Source: Cellulomonas hominis (GTDB lineage Bacteria; Actinomycetota; Actinomycetes; Actinomycetales; Cellulomonadaceae). Taken from it: 64,000 bases of DNA. Location of the stretch: contig NZ_JACHDN010000001.1 in the NCBI RefSeq assembly GCF_014201095.1, positions 1,054,001 through 1,118,000 on the forward strand, given 5' to 3'. The notes under the pieces are model-generated. The model was not told the origin of the DNA. It searched no databases and was given only the letters and a program-made list of their open reading frames with translations. Position 1 is the stretch's first letter. Each line of letters opens with the position of its first letter. Made by a program: the position numbers and the translations under genes. Positions 44,395 through 53,267 of the stretch are shown here, one piece after another.

Positions 44395-45375
44395 ATGCCG
44401 CCCCGCGACCGCCTCCTCGCCCTCACCGTGGCCGTGCTGTGGGGGCTCAACTTCCCGGCCATCCACCTGTCGCTCGAGCAGTTCCCCCCGTTCTTCCTGG
44501 TGGCGCTCCGGTTCGCGCTGCTGGCCGTGCCGACGCTGCTGCTCGTGCCCCGGCCCGCCGTCCCGGCGCGCTGGCTGATCGGCTACGGCATCGGGTTCGG
44601 GGTGCTGCAGTTCGCGTTCCTCTACCTGGCGATGGACTCCGGCATGCCGACCGGGCTCGCGTCGCTGGTGCTGCAGGCCTCCGCGCCGTTCACCGTGCTG
44701 CTCGGGGCCGCCTGGCTGCGCGAGCGGGTGACGGCCCGGCAGGCGGTCGGGGTCGGCGTCGCGCTGTGCGGGCTCGGCGGGATCGCGGCGCTGCGGGCTG
44801 CCGGCGGGGCGTCGGCCGGGCTGCTGCCGGTGGTCCTCACGCTGTGCGGCGCGCTGGGCTGGGCGTTCGGCAACGTGTCCAGCCGGCAGGCGCACCCGGA
44901 CAGCCCGCTGCGGTTCCTGCTCTGGATGTCGGTCGTGCCGCCGCTGCCGATGCTCGCGCTGTCGCTGCTCGTCGACGGGCCGGACGCGATCGGCCGGTCG
45001 CTCACCACGCTCGGGACGCCGACCGCCGCCTGGGCGCTCGGCGGCCTGGCGTTCACGGTGCTGGTCGCGACGGTCGTGGGCTCGGGGATCTGGACCGCGC
45101 TGCTCGCCCGGCACCCGTCCGGGGTGGTCGCGCCGTTCTCGATGCTGGTGCCGGTCGTCGGGATCGGGACGTCCTGGGCGTTCCTCGGCGAGCGGCCCGC
45201 GGCGGCGGAGCTCGCGCTGGGGGCGGTGATCGTCACGGGCGTGCTGGTGGCGACCCGCCCGGCGCGCCCTGCGCGGCCGGGGGTCGCCGGGGCGGGCACG
45301 CGGCCCGCCGTCGCACCCCCGCTGGACCGCCCGCACGCCGACCCCCTGCACCCGCGCGCCCCGCACCCCGTCTGA
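44395..45375 (+). CDS. EamA/DMT-family transporter
   Basis: The product is 326 aa with ten predicted membrane helices in two EamA repeats ([20 protein letters not shown] and [20 protein letters not shown]). Members export amino acids or metabolites. It is probably controlled by the divergent LysR regulator. The last 45 residues are Pro/Ala/Arg-rich and vary between strains in such families. Downstream lies a repeat-rich gap. Confidence 0.9.
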   Translation: MPPRDRLLALTVAVLWGLNFPAIHLSLEQFPPFFLVALRFALLAVPTLLLVPRPAVPARWLIGYGIGFGVLQFAFLYLAMDSGMPTGLASLVLQASAPFTVLLGAAWLRERVTARQAVGVGVALCGLGGIAALRAAGGASAGLLPVVLTLCGALGWAFGNVSSRQAHPDSPLRFLLWMSVVPPLPMLALSLLVDGPDAIGRSLTTLGTPTAAWALGGLAFTVLVATVVGSGIWTALLARHPSGVVAPFSMLVPVVGIGTSWAFLGERPAAAELALGAVIVTGVLVATRPARPARPGVAGAGTRPAVAPPLDRPHADPLHPRAPHPV

Positions 45376-45433
45376 CCCGCCCGCACCGCGGCGCCCCGCG
45401 TCCCACGTCCCGCGTCCCACGGGCGCGTCCCGC

Positions 45434-45492
45434 CGAGACTGCAGCATCCGACTGTGCGGGCACCCCGCAGCCCCGCGGATCCTGCAGTCTCG
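45434..45492. repeat. Dispersed palindromic element, copy 2
   Basis: CGAGACTGCAGCATCCG (45434-45450) and CGGATCCTGCAGTCTCG (45476-45492) are complementary at 16 of 17 positions. An inner hairpin TGCGGG-CAC-CCCGCA (45455-45469) sits between. The core matches the elements at 16052 and 45503. Confidence 0.75.
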
Positions 45493-45502
45493 ACGTGTCG
45501 AC

Positions 45503-45568
45503 GCGCCGAAGTTGCAGCAGGTGCGGAGTTCAGGCTGTGCAGGGCAGCATCTGCTGCAGTCTCGGCGC
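45503..45568. repeat. Dispersed palindromic element, copy 3
   Basis: The arms 45503-45524 and 45547-45568 are complementary at 18 of 22 positions. The right arm reads back as GCGCCGAGACTGCAGCAG, the same core as copy 1. It is separated from copy 2 by ten bases, so the two form a tandem pair. Confidence 0.7.
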
Positions 45569-45625
45569 GGGAGCGCGCGGCGCGGGAGCGCGCGGCGCGG
45601 GAGCGCGCGGCGCGGGAGCGCGCGG
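45566..45625. repeat. Four-unit 15-bp tandem repeat
   Basis: CGCGGGAGCGCGCGG is repeated four times without change (45566-45625), starting within the last bases of palindrome copy 3. It is 28 bases from the ispF stop and probably a variable-number repeat. Confidence 0.85.
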
Positions 45626-45652
45626 CGTGCCGCGCAGCGGACGCGGCGGCGG

Positions 45653-46156
45653 TCAGGCGCGCGGGGCGACCAGGGCCGTCGCGATCGCCGCGACGCCCTC
45701 GCCGCGGCCCGTCAGGCCCAGGCCGTCCGTCGTGGTGGCCGAGACCGACACCGGCGCCCCGGCCGCCGCGGACAGCGCCGCCTCGGCCTCCGCCCGGCGC
45801 GGGCCCAGCCGCGGGCGGTTCCCGATCACCTGGACCGCGACGTTCCCGATCTCGTACCCCGCCTCGCGCACGAGCCGCGCGGCCTCCGCCAGCAGGGCCG
45901 TCCCCGCGGCGCCGGCCCACTCGGGCCGGGAGGTGCCGAACACCGACCCCAGGTCCCCCACCCCGGCGGCGGACAGCAGCGCGTCGGCGGCGGCGTGCGC
46001 GGCGACGTCGGCGTCGGAGTGCCCGGCCAGCGGGCGCTCCCCCGGCCAGGCGAGGCCGGCGAGGTGCAGCACGGCGCCCGGTGCCGGGTCGGGGTCGTAC
46101 GCGTGCACGTCGACGCCGGTGCCGGTGCGCGGCAGCGGACCGGGCACCGCGCTCAC
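45653..46156 (-). CDS. ispF: 2-C-methyl-D-erythritol 2,4-cyclodiphosphate synthase
   Basis: The product is a 167-aa enzyme of the non-mevalonate (MEP) pathway that makes the cyclic diphosphate from CDP-methylerythritol phosphate. Metal ligands are in [10 protein letters not shown] and [19 protein letters not shown], and the C-terminal [14 protein letters not shown] is diagnostic. The GTG at 46156 overlaps the ispD stop by four bases. The operon is carD-ispD-ispF, a common actinobacterial order. Confidence 0.96.
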   Translation of the reverse strand: MSAVPGPLPRTGTGVDVHAYDPDPAPGAVLHLAGLAWPGERPLAGHSDADVAAHAAADALLSAAGVGDLGSVFGTSRPEWAGAAGTALLAEAARLVREAGYEIGNVAVQVIGNRPRLGPRRAEAEAALSAAAGAPVSVSATTTDGLGLTGRGEGVAAIATALVAPRA

Positions 46157-46890
46157 GCCCGCACCGCCGGCGTCTCCGCCCGGGCGAGGAGCTCCGCGAC
46201 CGCGAGGTCCCGGGTGGTGGTGATCTTCATGGCCCCCTCCTCGCCGGGCACGACCCAGACCCGCTCGCCGAGCGCCTCGACCAGCGCGGCGTCGTCGGTG
46301 GCGGCGGTGGCCTCGTCGGCGGCGCGGTCCGCCCCGGCGGCGTGCGCCGCGTCCAGCAGGACCCGGTCGAACCCCTGGGGCGTCTGCACGGCCCGCATGG
46401 TGGCGCGCGGGACGGTGGCCACGACCGGGGCGGCACCGTCGACGGGGTCGCCGACCTGCTTGATGGTGTCGGCCACGGGCAGCCCGGGCACGACGGCGCG
46501 GTGCCCGGACCGGACGGCGGACTCGACGGCCCGCACGAGGTCGGGCGAGGCCAGCGCGCGGGCGGCGTCGTGCACGAGCACCACGTCGACGCCGGAGGGC
46601 AGCGCGGCGAGGCCGGCGGCGACGGACGCCTGCCGGGAGGTGGAGCCCTCCACGACGGTCACGGGCACGCCCAGCCCCGGCCGCACGGGCCCGCCGAGCA
46701 GCGCGCGGAACCCGCCGGCCCGGCCGGGCGGCACGGTCACGACGATCGACGCGACCACGCCCGACGCCGCGAGCCGCCGCGCGGCGTGCAGCACGAGCGG
46801 CACCCCCGCGAGCTCCACGAGTGCCTTGGGCCCGGGCAGCCCGAGCCGCGTGCCGCTGCCGGCGGCGGTCAGGATCGCGGCGGTGGTCAT
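46153..46890 (-). CDS. ispD: 2-C-methyl-D-erythritol 4-phosphate cytidylyltransferase
   Basis: The product is a 245-aa enzyme that transfers CMP to methylerythritol phosphate in the MEP pathway. The nucleotide-binding loop is [14 protein letters not shown] with PKALVELAG; the [19 protein letters not shown] and [11 protein letters not shown] motifs follow, then VQTPQGFDR. It lies 21 bases after carD and overlaps ispF, so all three are likely transcribed together. Confidence 0.96.
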   Translation of the reverse strand: MTTAAILTAAGSGTRLGLPGPKALVELAGVPLVLHAARRLAASGVVASIVVTVPPGRAGGFRALLGGPVRPGLGVPVTVVEGSTSRQASVAAGLAALPSGVDVVLVHDAARALASPDLVRAVESAVRSGHRAVVPGLPVADTIKQVGDPVDGAAPVVATVPRATMRAVQTPQGFDRVLLDAAHAAGADRAADEATAATDDAALVEALGERVWVVPGEEGAMKITTTRDLAVAELLARAETPAVRA

Positions 46891-46911
46891 GCGCGCGTCG
46901 TCAGCGCGCGG

Positions 46912-47394
46912 TCAGGACGCGAGCACCTCGTCGAGGATGGCCTCCGCCTTGTCCTCCTCGGTGTGCTCGGCGAGCGCGAGCTCCGAGACGAGGATCTGCC
47001 GGGCCTTCGCCAGCATGCGCTTCTCGCCGGCCGACAGGCCGCGGTCGGCGTCCCGGCGGGACAGGTCGCGCACGACCTCGGCGACCTTGATGACGTCGCC
47101 CGACGCGAGCTTCTCGAGGTTCGCCTTGTACCGGCGCGACCAGTTGGTCGGCTCCTCGGTGTAGGGGGCGCGCAGCACGTCGAACACGCGCTCCAGGCCC
47201 TCCTGGCCCACCACGTCCCGCACGCCCACGAGGTCGACGTTCTCCGCCGGCACCTCGATGGTCAGGTCACCCTGTGCGACCTTCAGCTTGAGGTAGATCT
47301 TGTCCTCTCCGCGGATGGTCCTGGTCTTGATCTCCTCGATCAGCGCTGCACCGTGGTGCGGGTAGACAACCGTCTCCCCAACAGTGAAAGTCAT
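46912..47394 (-). CDS. carD: CarD-family RNA polymerase-binding regulator
   Basis: The product is 160 aa. The N-terminal RNA-polymerase-interaction domain is [20 protein letters not shown], with Tudor-like strands [20 protein letters not shown]. The C-terminal helical DNA-binding domain includes the minor-groove Trp in [16 protein letters not shown]. CarD stabilises open complexes and is essential in mycobacteria. The -10 TAGACT lies at 47428 to 47423; the leader is about 20 bases with an AAAGGGGA stretch. Confidence 0.96.
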   Translation of the reverse strand: MTFTVGETVVYPHHGAALIEEIKTRTIRGEDKIYLKLKVAQGDLTIEVPAENVDLVGVRDVVGQEGLERVFDVLRAPYTEEPTNWSRRYKANLEKLASGDVIKVAEVVRDLSRRDADRGLSAGEKRMLAKARQILVSELALAEHTEEDKAEAILDEVLAS

Positions 47395-47750
47395 CTGCAG
47401 GTGTCCCCTTTCGCGGAACCCCAGTCTACCACGCGGAATCGGGGGGACTTCGTGGAGATCGGTGGCGTTTGCGCAGGTCAGAGCGTTGCAGGCCGCGTCA
47501 ACGACGCGACACGCCGAGCGTGAGGGTGCCGACGCGCCATCGGGTGGCTAGTCTCCGACCAGGCCTTCTGCGTCCCCGCCGGCCGACCCGCGCCACCCCG
47601 CTGACCTGCGGCGTCGCCCCCGCCCGCCCCCGGCACCGGCGGCCGGCTCGTGCGCGCCGCGCCCCCGCCCACGTAGGCTCGCTCTCGCACGCCCCCGCGT
47701 GCGCCCGCCGTCCGCGCACCGTCGCGCGCCCGCCCCACCGAGGAGTCACC
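47395..47750 (+). promoter_or_regulatory. Divergent intergenic region carD / lipoprotein
   Basis: This is 356 bases. Minus-strand TAGACT (47428-47423) serves carD. Plus-strand TAGTCT (47549-47554) and TAGGCT (47674-47679) are two -10 candidates for the lipoprotein gene, the second closer. No further gene is seen. Confidence 0.45.
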
Positions 47751-48227
47751 GTGGCCCGCAGCCGTCCGTCCGCCCGCCCCGTCGCCGTCGGCGCTGTCGT
47801 CGCCCTCGCGGCGGTCCTGTCCGGCTGCTCCGCGACCAACCCGATCACCACGGAGGAGCCGTACTCCGCCTCCGACGGCGTGCGCGCGACCCTCGGCTCG
47901 GTGACGGCGGAGAACCTGCTGGTGATCGCCGCCGAGGCCGACGGCCCGGGCGCCGTGCAGGGTGCGCTGACCAACCGCGGCGACGAGCCGGTCACGGTCG
48001 ACCTGGTGCTCGGCGGGGACAGCGAGCAGCTCCGCCTGGGCGCGGGCGAGACCCTGCTGCTCGGCGGCACCGAGGGCGAGGAGCTCGTCCTGACCACCCC
48101 CGCCGCCCCGGGCGCCGTCGCCGACCTGACGCTGCGCACCGCGGGGGACGGCGAGATCGCGTTCCAGGTCCCGGTGCTCGACGGCACGCTGCCGGAGTAC
48201 GCGGACCTGGTGCCCTCCGAGGCCTGA
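47751..48227 (+). CDS. Small lipoprotein (LpqE-like)
   Basis: The product is 158 aa. A lipoprotein signal peptide ends in LSGCSATNP (lipobox Cys near 26). The mature domain is beta-rich (VRATLGSVTAENLLVIAAEA, then GAVQGALTNRGDEPVTVDLV), resembling the copper-chaperone-like/LpqE group, but no His/Met metal site is evident. GAGGAG lies five bases before the GTG at 47751. A perfect 16-bp hairpin follows the stop. Confidence 0.82.
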   Translation: MARSRPSARPVAVGAVVALAAVLSGCSATNPITTEEPYSASDGVRATLGSVTAENLLVIAAEADGPGAVQGALTNRGDEPVTVDLVLGGDSEQLRLGAGETLLLGGTEGEELVLTTPAAPGAVADLTLRTAGDGEIAFQVPVLDGTLPEYADLVPSEA

Positions 48228-48239
48228 GCACACGCACGA

Positions 48240-48273
48240 CGAGGGCCCCGTCCGGAACCGGACGGGGCCCTCG
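48240..48273 (+). terminator. Terminator of the lipoprotein gene
   Basis: CGAGGGCCCCGTCCGG (48240-48255) and CCGGACGGGGCCCTCG (48258-48273) are perfectly complementary. It also faces the opposing pstB end at 48344. Confidence 0.8.
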
Positions 48274-48343
48274 CGCGTACCGGCCCCGGGGGCGGCGCGA
48301 CGGGGCCCTCCCGTCCCGCCGTGCCGCCCCGGGCCCCCGCGGC

Positions 48344-49123
48344 TCAGCCGAAGCGGCCGGAGATGTAGTCCTCGGTCGCCTGCTCCTTCGGCGACGAGAA
48401 CATCGTGGCGGTGTCGTCGATCTCGATCAGGCGGCCGGGCTGGCCCGTGCCGGCGATGTTGAAGAACGCGGTCTTCTCGGAGACGCGGGCCGCCTGCTGC
48501 ATGTTGTGCGTGACGATCACGATCGTGTACTGCGACTTCAGCTCGGCGATCAGGTCCTCGATGGCCAGGGTCGAGATCGGGTCGAGCGCGGAGCACGGCT
48601 CGTCCATGAGCAGCACCTGGGGCTTCACCGCGATGGCGCGGGCGATGCACAGGCGCTGCTGCTGGCCGCCGGACAGGCCGGAGCCCGGGCGGTCGAGGCG
48701 GTCCTTGACCTCGTTCCAGAGGTTGGCGCCGCGCAGGGACTGCTCGACGAGGTCGTTGGCGTCGCCCTTGGAGATCTTCCGGTTGTTCAGCCGGATGCCG
48801 GCGAGCACGTTCTCCGCGATCGACATGGTCGGGAACGGGTTCGGCCGCTGGAACACCATGCCGACCTGGCGGCGGACGGCCACGGGGTCGATGTCGTCGC
48901 CGTAGAGGTCGACGCCCTCGACGGCGACGGTGCCCTCGACGCGGGCGCCGGGGATCACCTCGTGCATCCGGTTGAGGGTGCGCAGGAAGGTCGACTTCCC
49001 GCAGCCCGACGGTCCGATGAAGGCGGTCACCGAGCGGGGCTCGATGGTCATGTTCACGTCGGCGACGGCGCGGAACGAGCCGTAGAAGATGTTGAGGTCC
49101 TTGACGTCGATGCGCTGAGCCAT
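48344..49123 (-). CDS. pstB: Phosphate ABC transporter ATPase
   Basis: The product is 259 aa. Walker A is [18 protein letters not shown], the Q-loop region is [12 protein letters not shown], the signature is [14 protein letters not shown] and Walker B is [15 protein letters not shown]. It energises high-affinity phosphate import. It is the last gene of pstSCAB, 49 bases after pstA, with AAGGAG before the ATG. Confidence 0.97.
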   Translation of the reverse strand: MAQRIDVKDLNIFYGSFRAVADVNMTIEPRSVTAFIGPSGCGKSTFLRTLNRMHEVIPGARVEGTVAVEGVDLYGDDIDPVAVRRQVGMVFQRPNPFPTMSIAENVLAGIRLNNRKISKGDANDLVEQSLRGANLWNEVKDRLDRPGSGLSGGQQQRLCIARAIAVKPQVLLMDEPCSALDPISTLAIEDLIAELKSQYTIVIVTHNMQQAARVSEKTAFFNIAGTGQPGRLIEIDDTATMFSSPKEQATEDYISGRFG

Positions 49124-49172
49124 CGGTCGTCTCCTTGGTCTGCGAGGGGGAGGTCGGGAGGTCGGGCGGGGT

Positions 49173-50129
49173 TCAGCGGATCTTGGGCGCGAACCACCGC
49201 GTGACGAGGCGGCCGATGAGGTTCAGCAGCATCACGATGAGGAACAGCGTGAGGGCGGCGGCCCAGGCGCGCTGGAGGTTGATGTCCGGGATGCACGCGG
49301 CGTCGCCCTCGGCGCACGGCACGAGGCCCTGCGCGTACTGCCGGTAGACGTACACCGGCAGGGTCATCATGCGGCCCTCGAACAGGTTGAAGTTGATCGA
49401 GTCGACGACGCCGACGGTGAGCAGCAGCGGGGCGGTCTCGCCGATGACGCGGGCGATGGCCAGCATCACGCCGGTGGTGAGGCCGGCGACCGAGGTCCGC
49501 AGCACGACCTTGATCACCGTCAGCCAGCGCGGGACGCCGAGTGCGAGCGACGCCTCGCGGAGCTCGTTCGGCACCAGCCGGAGCATCTCCTCGCTGGACC
49601 GGATGACCACCGGGATCATCAGCACCGACAGCGCGACCGAGCCGATCGCCCCGAACTTGGCGCCCGGGCCGAGGATCAGCGCGAACAGCGCGTAGGCGAA
49701 CAGGCCGGCGACGATCGACGGGATGCCCGTCATGACGTCGACCAGGAACGTGATGAGCCGCGCCAGCGGTCGCCCGCCGCCGTACTCGACCAGGTAGATC
49801 GCGGCGAGCAGGCCGATCGGCACCGAGATCAGCGCCGCGAACAGCGTGATCTCGAGCGTGCCGATGATGGCGTGGTAGATGCCGCCGGCGTCCATGCCGC
49901 CGAACACGCCGCGCATGGAGTGGAGCAGGAAGTAGCCGTCCAGCCGCCCGATGCCCTGGGACACGACGGTCCAGGTCAGCGAGACCAGGGGGATCATCGC
50001 GAGCACGAACGCCGCGGTGATCAGCACCCGCATGGCGATGTCGGTGCGCCGCCGCCGGGTGTCGGTGGCCTGCAGCAGCTCGCGGAGCGAGGGCTCACCC
50101 GGCCGGGCCGTGGTGGGGGTGGTGGTCAT
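49173..50129 (-). CDS. pstA: Phosphate ABC transporter permease PstA
   Basis: The product is 318 aa with six membrane helices and the EAA-type loop ([20 protein letters not shown], then [18 protein letters not shown]). The starting region has an extended hydrophilic N-terminus ([15 protein letters not shown]). It forms the channel with PstC, whose stop lies one base before this ATG. Confidence 0.96.
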   Translation of the reverse strand: MTTTPTTARPGEPSLRELLQATDTRRRRTDIAMRVLITAAFVLAMIPLVSLTWTVVSQGIGRLDGYFLLHSMRGVFGGMDAGGIYHAIIGTLEITLFAALISVPIGLLAAIYLVEYGGGRPLARLITFLVDVMTGIPSIVAGLFAYALFALILGPGAKFGAIGSVALSVLMIPVVIRSSEEMLRLVPNELREASLALGVPRWLTVIKVVLRTSVAGLTTGVMLAIARVIGETAPLLLTVGVVDSINFNLFEGRMMTLPVYVYRQYAQGLVPCAEGDAACIPDINLQRAWAAALTLFLIVMLLNLIGRLVTRWFAPKIR

Positions 50130-50130
50130 G

Positions 50131-51156
50131 TCAGTTCGCCCCCGAGAAGTCCTTGCGCCGCGCGACGATCGCGCGGGCGGCCATGTTCACGGCCAGGGTG
50201 ATGATGAACAGCGCGAGGCCGGTCGCGATCAGCGTGGCGACGCCGGTCTGGTTCGCCTCGGGGAACTGCGCGGCGATGTTCGCGGCGATGGTCTGCTGCT
50301 GGCCGGCCTCGAGCACCCGGATCGAGTACAGGAACCCGGGCGACAGGATCATCAGCACGGCCATCGTCTCGCCGAGCGCGCGGCCCAGGCCGAGCATCGC
50401 GGCGGACACGATGCCGGACCGGGCGAACGGCAGCACGGCCATCCGGACCATCTCCCACTGCGTCGCGCCGAGGGCCAGGGCGGCCTCCTCGTGCAGGCGC
50501 GGGGTCTGCAGGAACACCTCGCGGCAGATCGCGGTGATGATCGGCAGGATCATGACGGCCAGCACCACGCCGACGGTCATCATCACGCGCCCGGTCGGGG
50601 ACACCGTGCCGTCGAAGAACGGGATCCAGCCCAGGTAGGTCCCGAGGAACTCCCACACCGGCTGCACGAGCGGGCTCAGCACCAGGCCGCCCCACAGGCC
50701 GTAGACGACCGACGGGATGGCGGCGAGCAGGTCGACCACGTAGCCGAGGGCGTTCGCGAGCCGGCGCGGCGCGTAGTGCGAGATGAACAGGGCGATCCCG
50801 ATGGCGATCGGCGTGGCCAGCAGCAGCGACAGCGCCGCGGCGAGCAGCGTGCCGAAGATCAGCGGTCCGATGAAGCCGAGCAGCGAGGTGTCGTCCGGGA
50901 ACCAGCTCACCGCGTCGGCGAGCTCCGAGGCGTCGGCGGTGAGCGCCGGCATCGCCCGCATCACGAGGAACACGGTCACCGCGGCCAGGATCACGAGGAT
51001 CAGGACGCCGGCGCTGGTGGCGAGCCACCGGAACGTGCGGCTGCCGCCCCGGTCCGCGTGACGGTTCCTCAGGCGGCGGGCGGCGGTGGCGGCGGTGGCC
51101 GCCGGTTCCGCGGCCGTGCGGGCGGACCCCGGGGTGCGGGGCTGGGTGCTGGTCAC
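50131..51156 (-). CDS. pstC: Phosphate ABC transporter permease PstC
   Basis: The product is 341 aa. A polar Ala/Arg-rich N-terminus precedes six membrane helices and the EAA loop (LHEEAALALGATQWEMVRM, then GLGRALGETMAVLMI). The GTG at 51156 has GGAG five bases upstream; the longer frame to 51213 is unsupported. It follows pstS after a gap containing two strong hairpins. Confidence 0.96.
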   Translation of the reverse strand: MTSTQPRTPGSARTAAEPAATAATAARRLRNRHADRGGSRTFRWLATSAGVLILVILAAVTVFLVMRAMPALTADASELADAVSWFPDDTSLLGFIGPLIFGTLLAAALSLLLATPIAIGIALFISHYAPRRLANALGYVVDLLAAIPSVVYGLWGGLVLSPLVQPVWEFLGTYLGWIPFFDGTVSPTGRVMMTVGVVLAVMILPIITAICREVFLQTPRLHEEAALALGATQWEMVRMAVLPFARSGIVSAAMLGLGRALGETMAVLMILSPGFLYSIRVLEAGQQQTIAANIAAQFPEANQTGVATLIATGLALFIITLAVNMAARAIVARRKDFSGAN

Positions 51157-51235
51157 ACTGTCTCCAGGGGGAGGGGGAGGAGAGCGGGGCCTTCGCGCCG
51201 ACGGCCGGCCCACCGCGGTGGACCGGCCTGCGGGG

Positions 51236-51278
51236 CCGGGGGGACCGGCGGCCGGGTCACGGCCGCCGGTCCCCCCGG
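51236..51278 (-). terminator. Hairpin between pstS and pstC
   Basis: The arms 51236-51254 and 51260-51278 (core GGGGGGACCGGCGGCCG) are perfectly complementary over 19 bases. A second near-perfect hairpin lies at about 51203-51230. They may partly terminate or stabilise pstS mRNA so that PstS is made in excess. Confidence 0.7.
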
Positions 51279-51285
51279 CGAGGCG

Positions 51286-52401
51286 TCAGGACGCCAGCTC
51301 GATCGCGTCGATCGAGGCCTGGACGTCGGTGCGCAGGGCGTCGGAGATCGGCGCGGAGCCCGCTGCGGTCTCGGAGGCCGCCTGGCCCTCGGCGGAGGCG
51401 ACGTAGGTCAGGAAGGCCTGGACCAGGTCGACGTCGTCCTGCGTGTCGTAGGCCTGGCACGCGACCAGGTAGGACACGAGGAGCAGCGGGTAGGCGCCGG
51501 CCTCGGTGGTCTCGCGGTCCAGCTTGATGACGATGTCGCCCTCGGCGCGCGTGTCGTCGCGCGGAGAGACGTCGAGCGCCGTCGCGGCACCCTCCTCCGA
51601 CGGGGCGGCCCACTCGTCGCCGACCTGGATCGACACGACGCCGAGGTCGCCGGCCTTCGAGAAGTCCGCGTAGCCGATGGTGCCGTCGCCGCCCTGGACG
51701 GCCTGGATCAGGCCGGAGGTCTGCGCGCCGGACTCGCCGCCCTCGAGCGGCCAGTCGCCGGAGGCCTCCTCGGCCCAGGCGCCGCCCGAGGCCTTGGCCA
51801 GGTAGTCGGTGAAGTTCTTGGTGGTGCCCGACTCGTCGGAGCGGTGCACCGGCGTGATCGCGGTGGCCGGCAGCTCGACGTCCGGGTTCTCCGCGACGAT
51901 CGCCGGGTCGTTCCACGTCGTGATCGTGCCGTTGAACACGTTCGCGATGGTCGCGGCCGACATGTTCAGGCTGTCGACGCCCTCGAGGTTGAACACGACG
52001 GCGATCGGGGAGACGTAGACCGGCAGGTCCACCGCGGAGGCGCCGAAGCAGCGCTCCTGCGCGTCGGCCAGCTCCTCCTCCGTCAGCGCCGAGTCGGTGC
52101 CCGCGAAGGTCACGGAGCCGTCCAGGAACGCCGTGCGGCCACCGCCGGACCCGACCGGGTCGTACGAGACGGTGACGTCGGGGTTCGCGCTCTGGAACCC
52201 GGCGCGCCAGGCCTCCATCGCCGACTCCTGCGAGGAGGCGCCGGAGCCGACCAGCTCGCCGGAGAGGCTGCTCTCCGCCGGGGCGTCCGAGCCGGTGGTC
52301 TCGGCGGAACCGGTCGGGTTGTCGGAACCACATGCCGTGAGGGAGAGGGCGACGACGCCGGCAAGGGCGAGGGCACCCGTACGACCGCGGTTGAGCTTCA
52401 C
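51286..52401 (-). CDS. pstS: Phosphate-binding lipoprotein PstS
   Basis: The product is 371 aa. The lipobox is LSLTACGSDN. Phosphate-binding motifs follow: LVGSGASSQESAMEAW, VGSGGGRTAFLDGSVTFAGT, HRSDESGTTKNFTDYL. It captures inorganic phosphate outside the membrane for PstCAB. Upstream lie a PHO box and a TAGCGT -10. The start is the GTG at 52401. Confidence 0.97.
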   Translation of the reverse strand: MKLNRGRTGALALAGVVALSLTACGSDNPTGSAETTGSDAPAESSLSGELVGSGASSQESAMEAWRAGFQSANPDVTVSYDPVGSGGGRTAFLDGSVTFAGTDSALTEEELADAQERCFGASAVDLPVYVSPIAVVFNLEGVDSLNMSAATIANVFNGTITTWNDPAIVAENPDVELPATAITPVHRSDESGTTKNFTDYLAKASGGAWAEEASGDWPLEGGESGAQTSGLIQAVQGGDGTIGYADFSKAGDLGVVSIQVGDEWAAPSEEGAATALDVSPRDDTRAEGDIVIKLDRETTEAGAYPLLLVSYLVACQAYDTQDDVDLVQAFLTYVASAEGQAASETAAGSAPISDALRTDVQASIDAIELAS

Positions 52402-52457
52402 AGTGTTCCGTCCTGTCGTGACGCGGCGCGCACCCGTCTGTGCGCGACCTGCCGCCG

Positions 52458-52463
52458 ACGCTA
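52458..52463 (-). promoter_or_regulatory. pstS -10 element
   Basis: TAGCGT on the minus strand, 57 bases before the start codon. Its -35 position (52486 to 52481, GAGGGC) is poor and lies directly beside the PHO box, as in an activated promoter. Confidence 0.5.
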
Positions 52464-52490
52464 AGGAGCGGAGGTGACCAGCCCTCCGTC

Positions 52491-52512
52491 ACCGGGTGAA
52501 CCCCAGGTGAAC
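52491..52512 (-). promoter_or_regulatory. PHO box upstream of pstS
   Basis: On the minus strand two adjacent 11-base units GTTCACCTGGG and GTTCACCCGGT match the actinobacterial PhoP direct-repeat consensus. A weaker third unit (52490 to 52480) reaches the -35. It predicts activation under phosphate starvation. Confidence 0.85.
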
Positions 52513-52525
52513 GACGGGCCAATCC

Positions 52526-53263
52526 TCACCGCGCGCCGCGGGGCTCCGCGTCCTCGTCGTCCAGGAGCTTGTAGCCCAGGCCGCGGACCGTGACGAGCAG
52601 GGTGGGGTTGGACGGGTCGGGCTCGATCTTGGCGCGCACCCGCTTGACGTGCACGTCCAGGGTCTTGGTGTCCCCCACGTAGTCCGTGCCCCACACCCGG
52701 TCGATGAGCTGGCCGCGGGTGAGCACCCGGCCGGCGTTCCGCAGCAGCAGCTCGAGGAGCTCGAACTCCTTGAGCGGGAACGCGACCGGCTGGTCGTTCA
52801 CCTGGACGGTGTGCCGCTCGACGTCCATCCGGACCGGGCCGGCCACGAGCACGGCGTCGTCCTCCTCGTCGTCGGCGGGCGCGACGGCCGGGGCGGCCGG
52901 GGCCGACCGGCGGCGCAGCACGGCCCGCACGCGGGCGAGCAGCTCACGGGACGAGTACGGCTTGGTGACGTAGTCGTCGGCGCCGAGCTCCAGCCCGACC
53001 ACCTTGTCGATCTCCCCGTCCTTCGCGGTCAGCATGATGACCGGGACGTCGCTGACCTGCCGGATCCGGCGGCACACCTCGGTGCCGGACAGCCCGGGCA
53101 GCATGAGGTCGAGCAGCACGAGGTCCGCGCCCTCCGCCTCGAACGCGGTCAGCGCGTCGGGCCCGGTGGCGGCCGTGGTCACGGCGAAGCCCTCGCGCTC
53201 CAGCAGGTACGCCAGCGGGTCGCGGTAGGACTCCTCGTCCTCGACGAGCAGGATGCGGGTCAC
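52526..53263 (-). CDS. regX3: Phosphate-responsive response regulator (RegX3/PhoP type)
   Basis: The product is a 245-aa OmpR-family regulator. The receiver has LLVEDEESYRDPLAYLLERE, phosphorylation site LVLLDLMLPGLSG and Lys in YVTKPYSS. The winged helix has FPLKEFELLELLLRNAGRVL, then DVHVKRVRAKIE and VRGLGYKLL. A short acidic insertion (APADDEEDDA) separates the domains. It should bind the PHO boxes found before pstS and phoU/senX3. It starts four bases after senX3. Confidence 0.95.
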   Translation of the reverse strand: MTRILLVEDEESYRDPLAYLLEREGFAVTTAATGPDALTAFEAEGADLVLLDLMLPGLSGTEVCRRIRQVSDVPVIMLTAKDGEIDKVVGLELGADDYVTKPYSSRELLARVRAVLRRRSAPAAPAVAPADDEEDDAVLVAGPVRMDVERHTVQVNDQPVAFPLKEFELLELLLRNAGRVLTRGQLIDRVWGTDYVGDTKTLDVHVKRVRAKIEPDPSNPTLLVTVRGLGYKLLDDEDAEPRGAR

Positions 53264-53267
53264 GGGG

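Noticed and set aside
45454..47523. A 689-aa plus-strand open frame with ARERA repeats
   Set aside because: The repeat comes from the 15-bp tandem array and the rest is antisense to ispF, ispD and carD.
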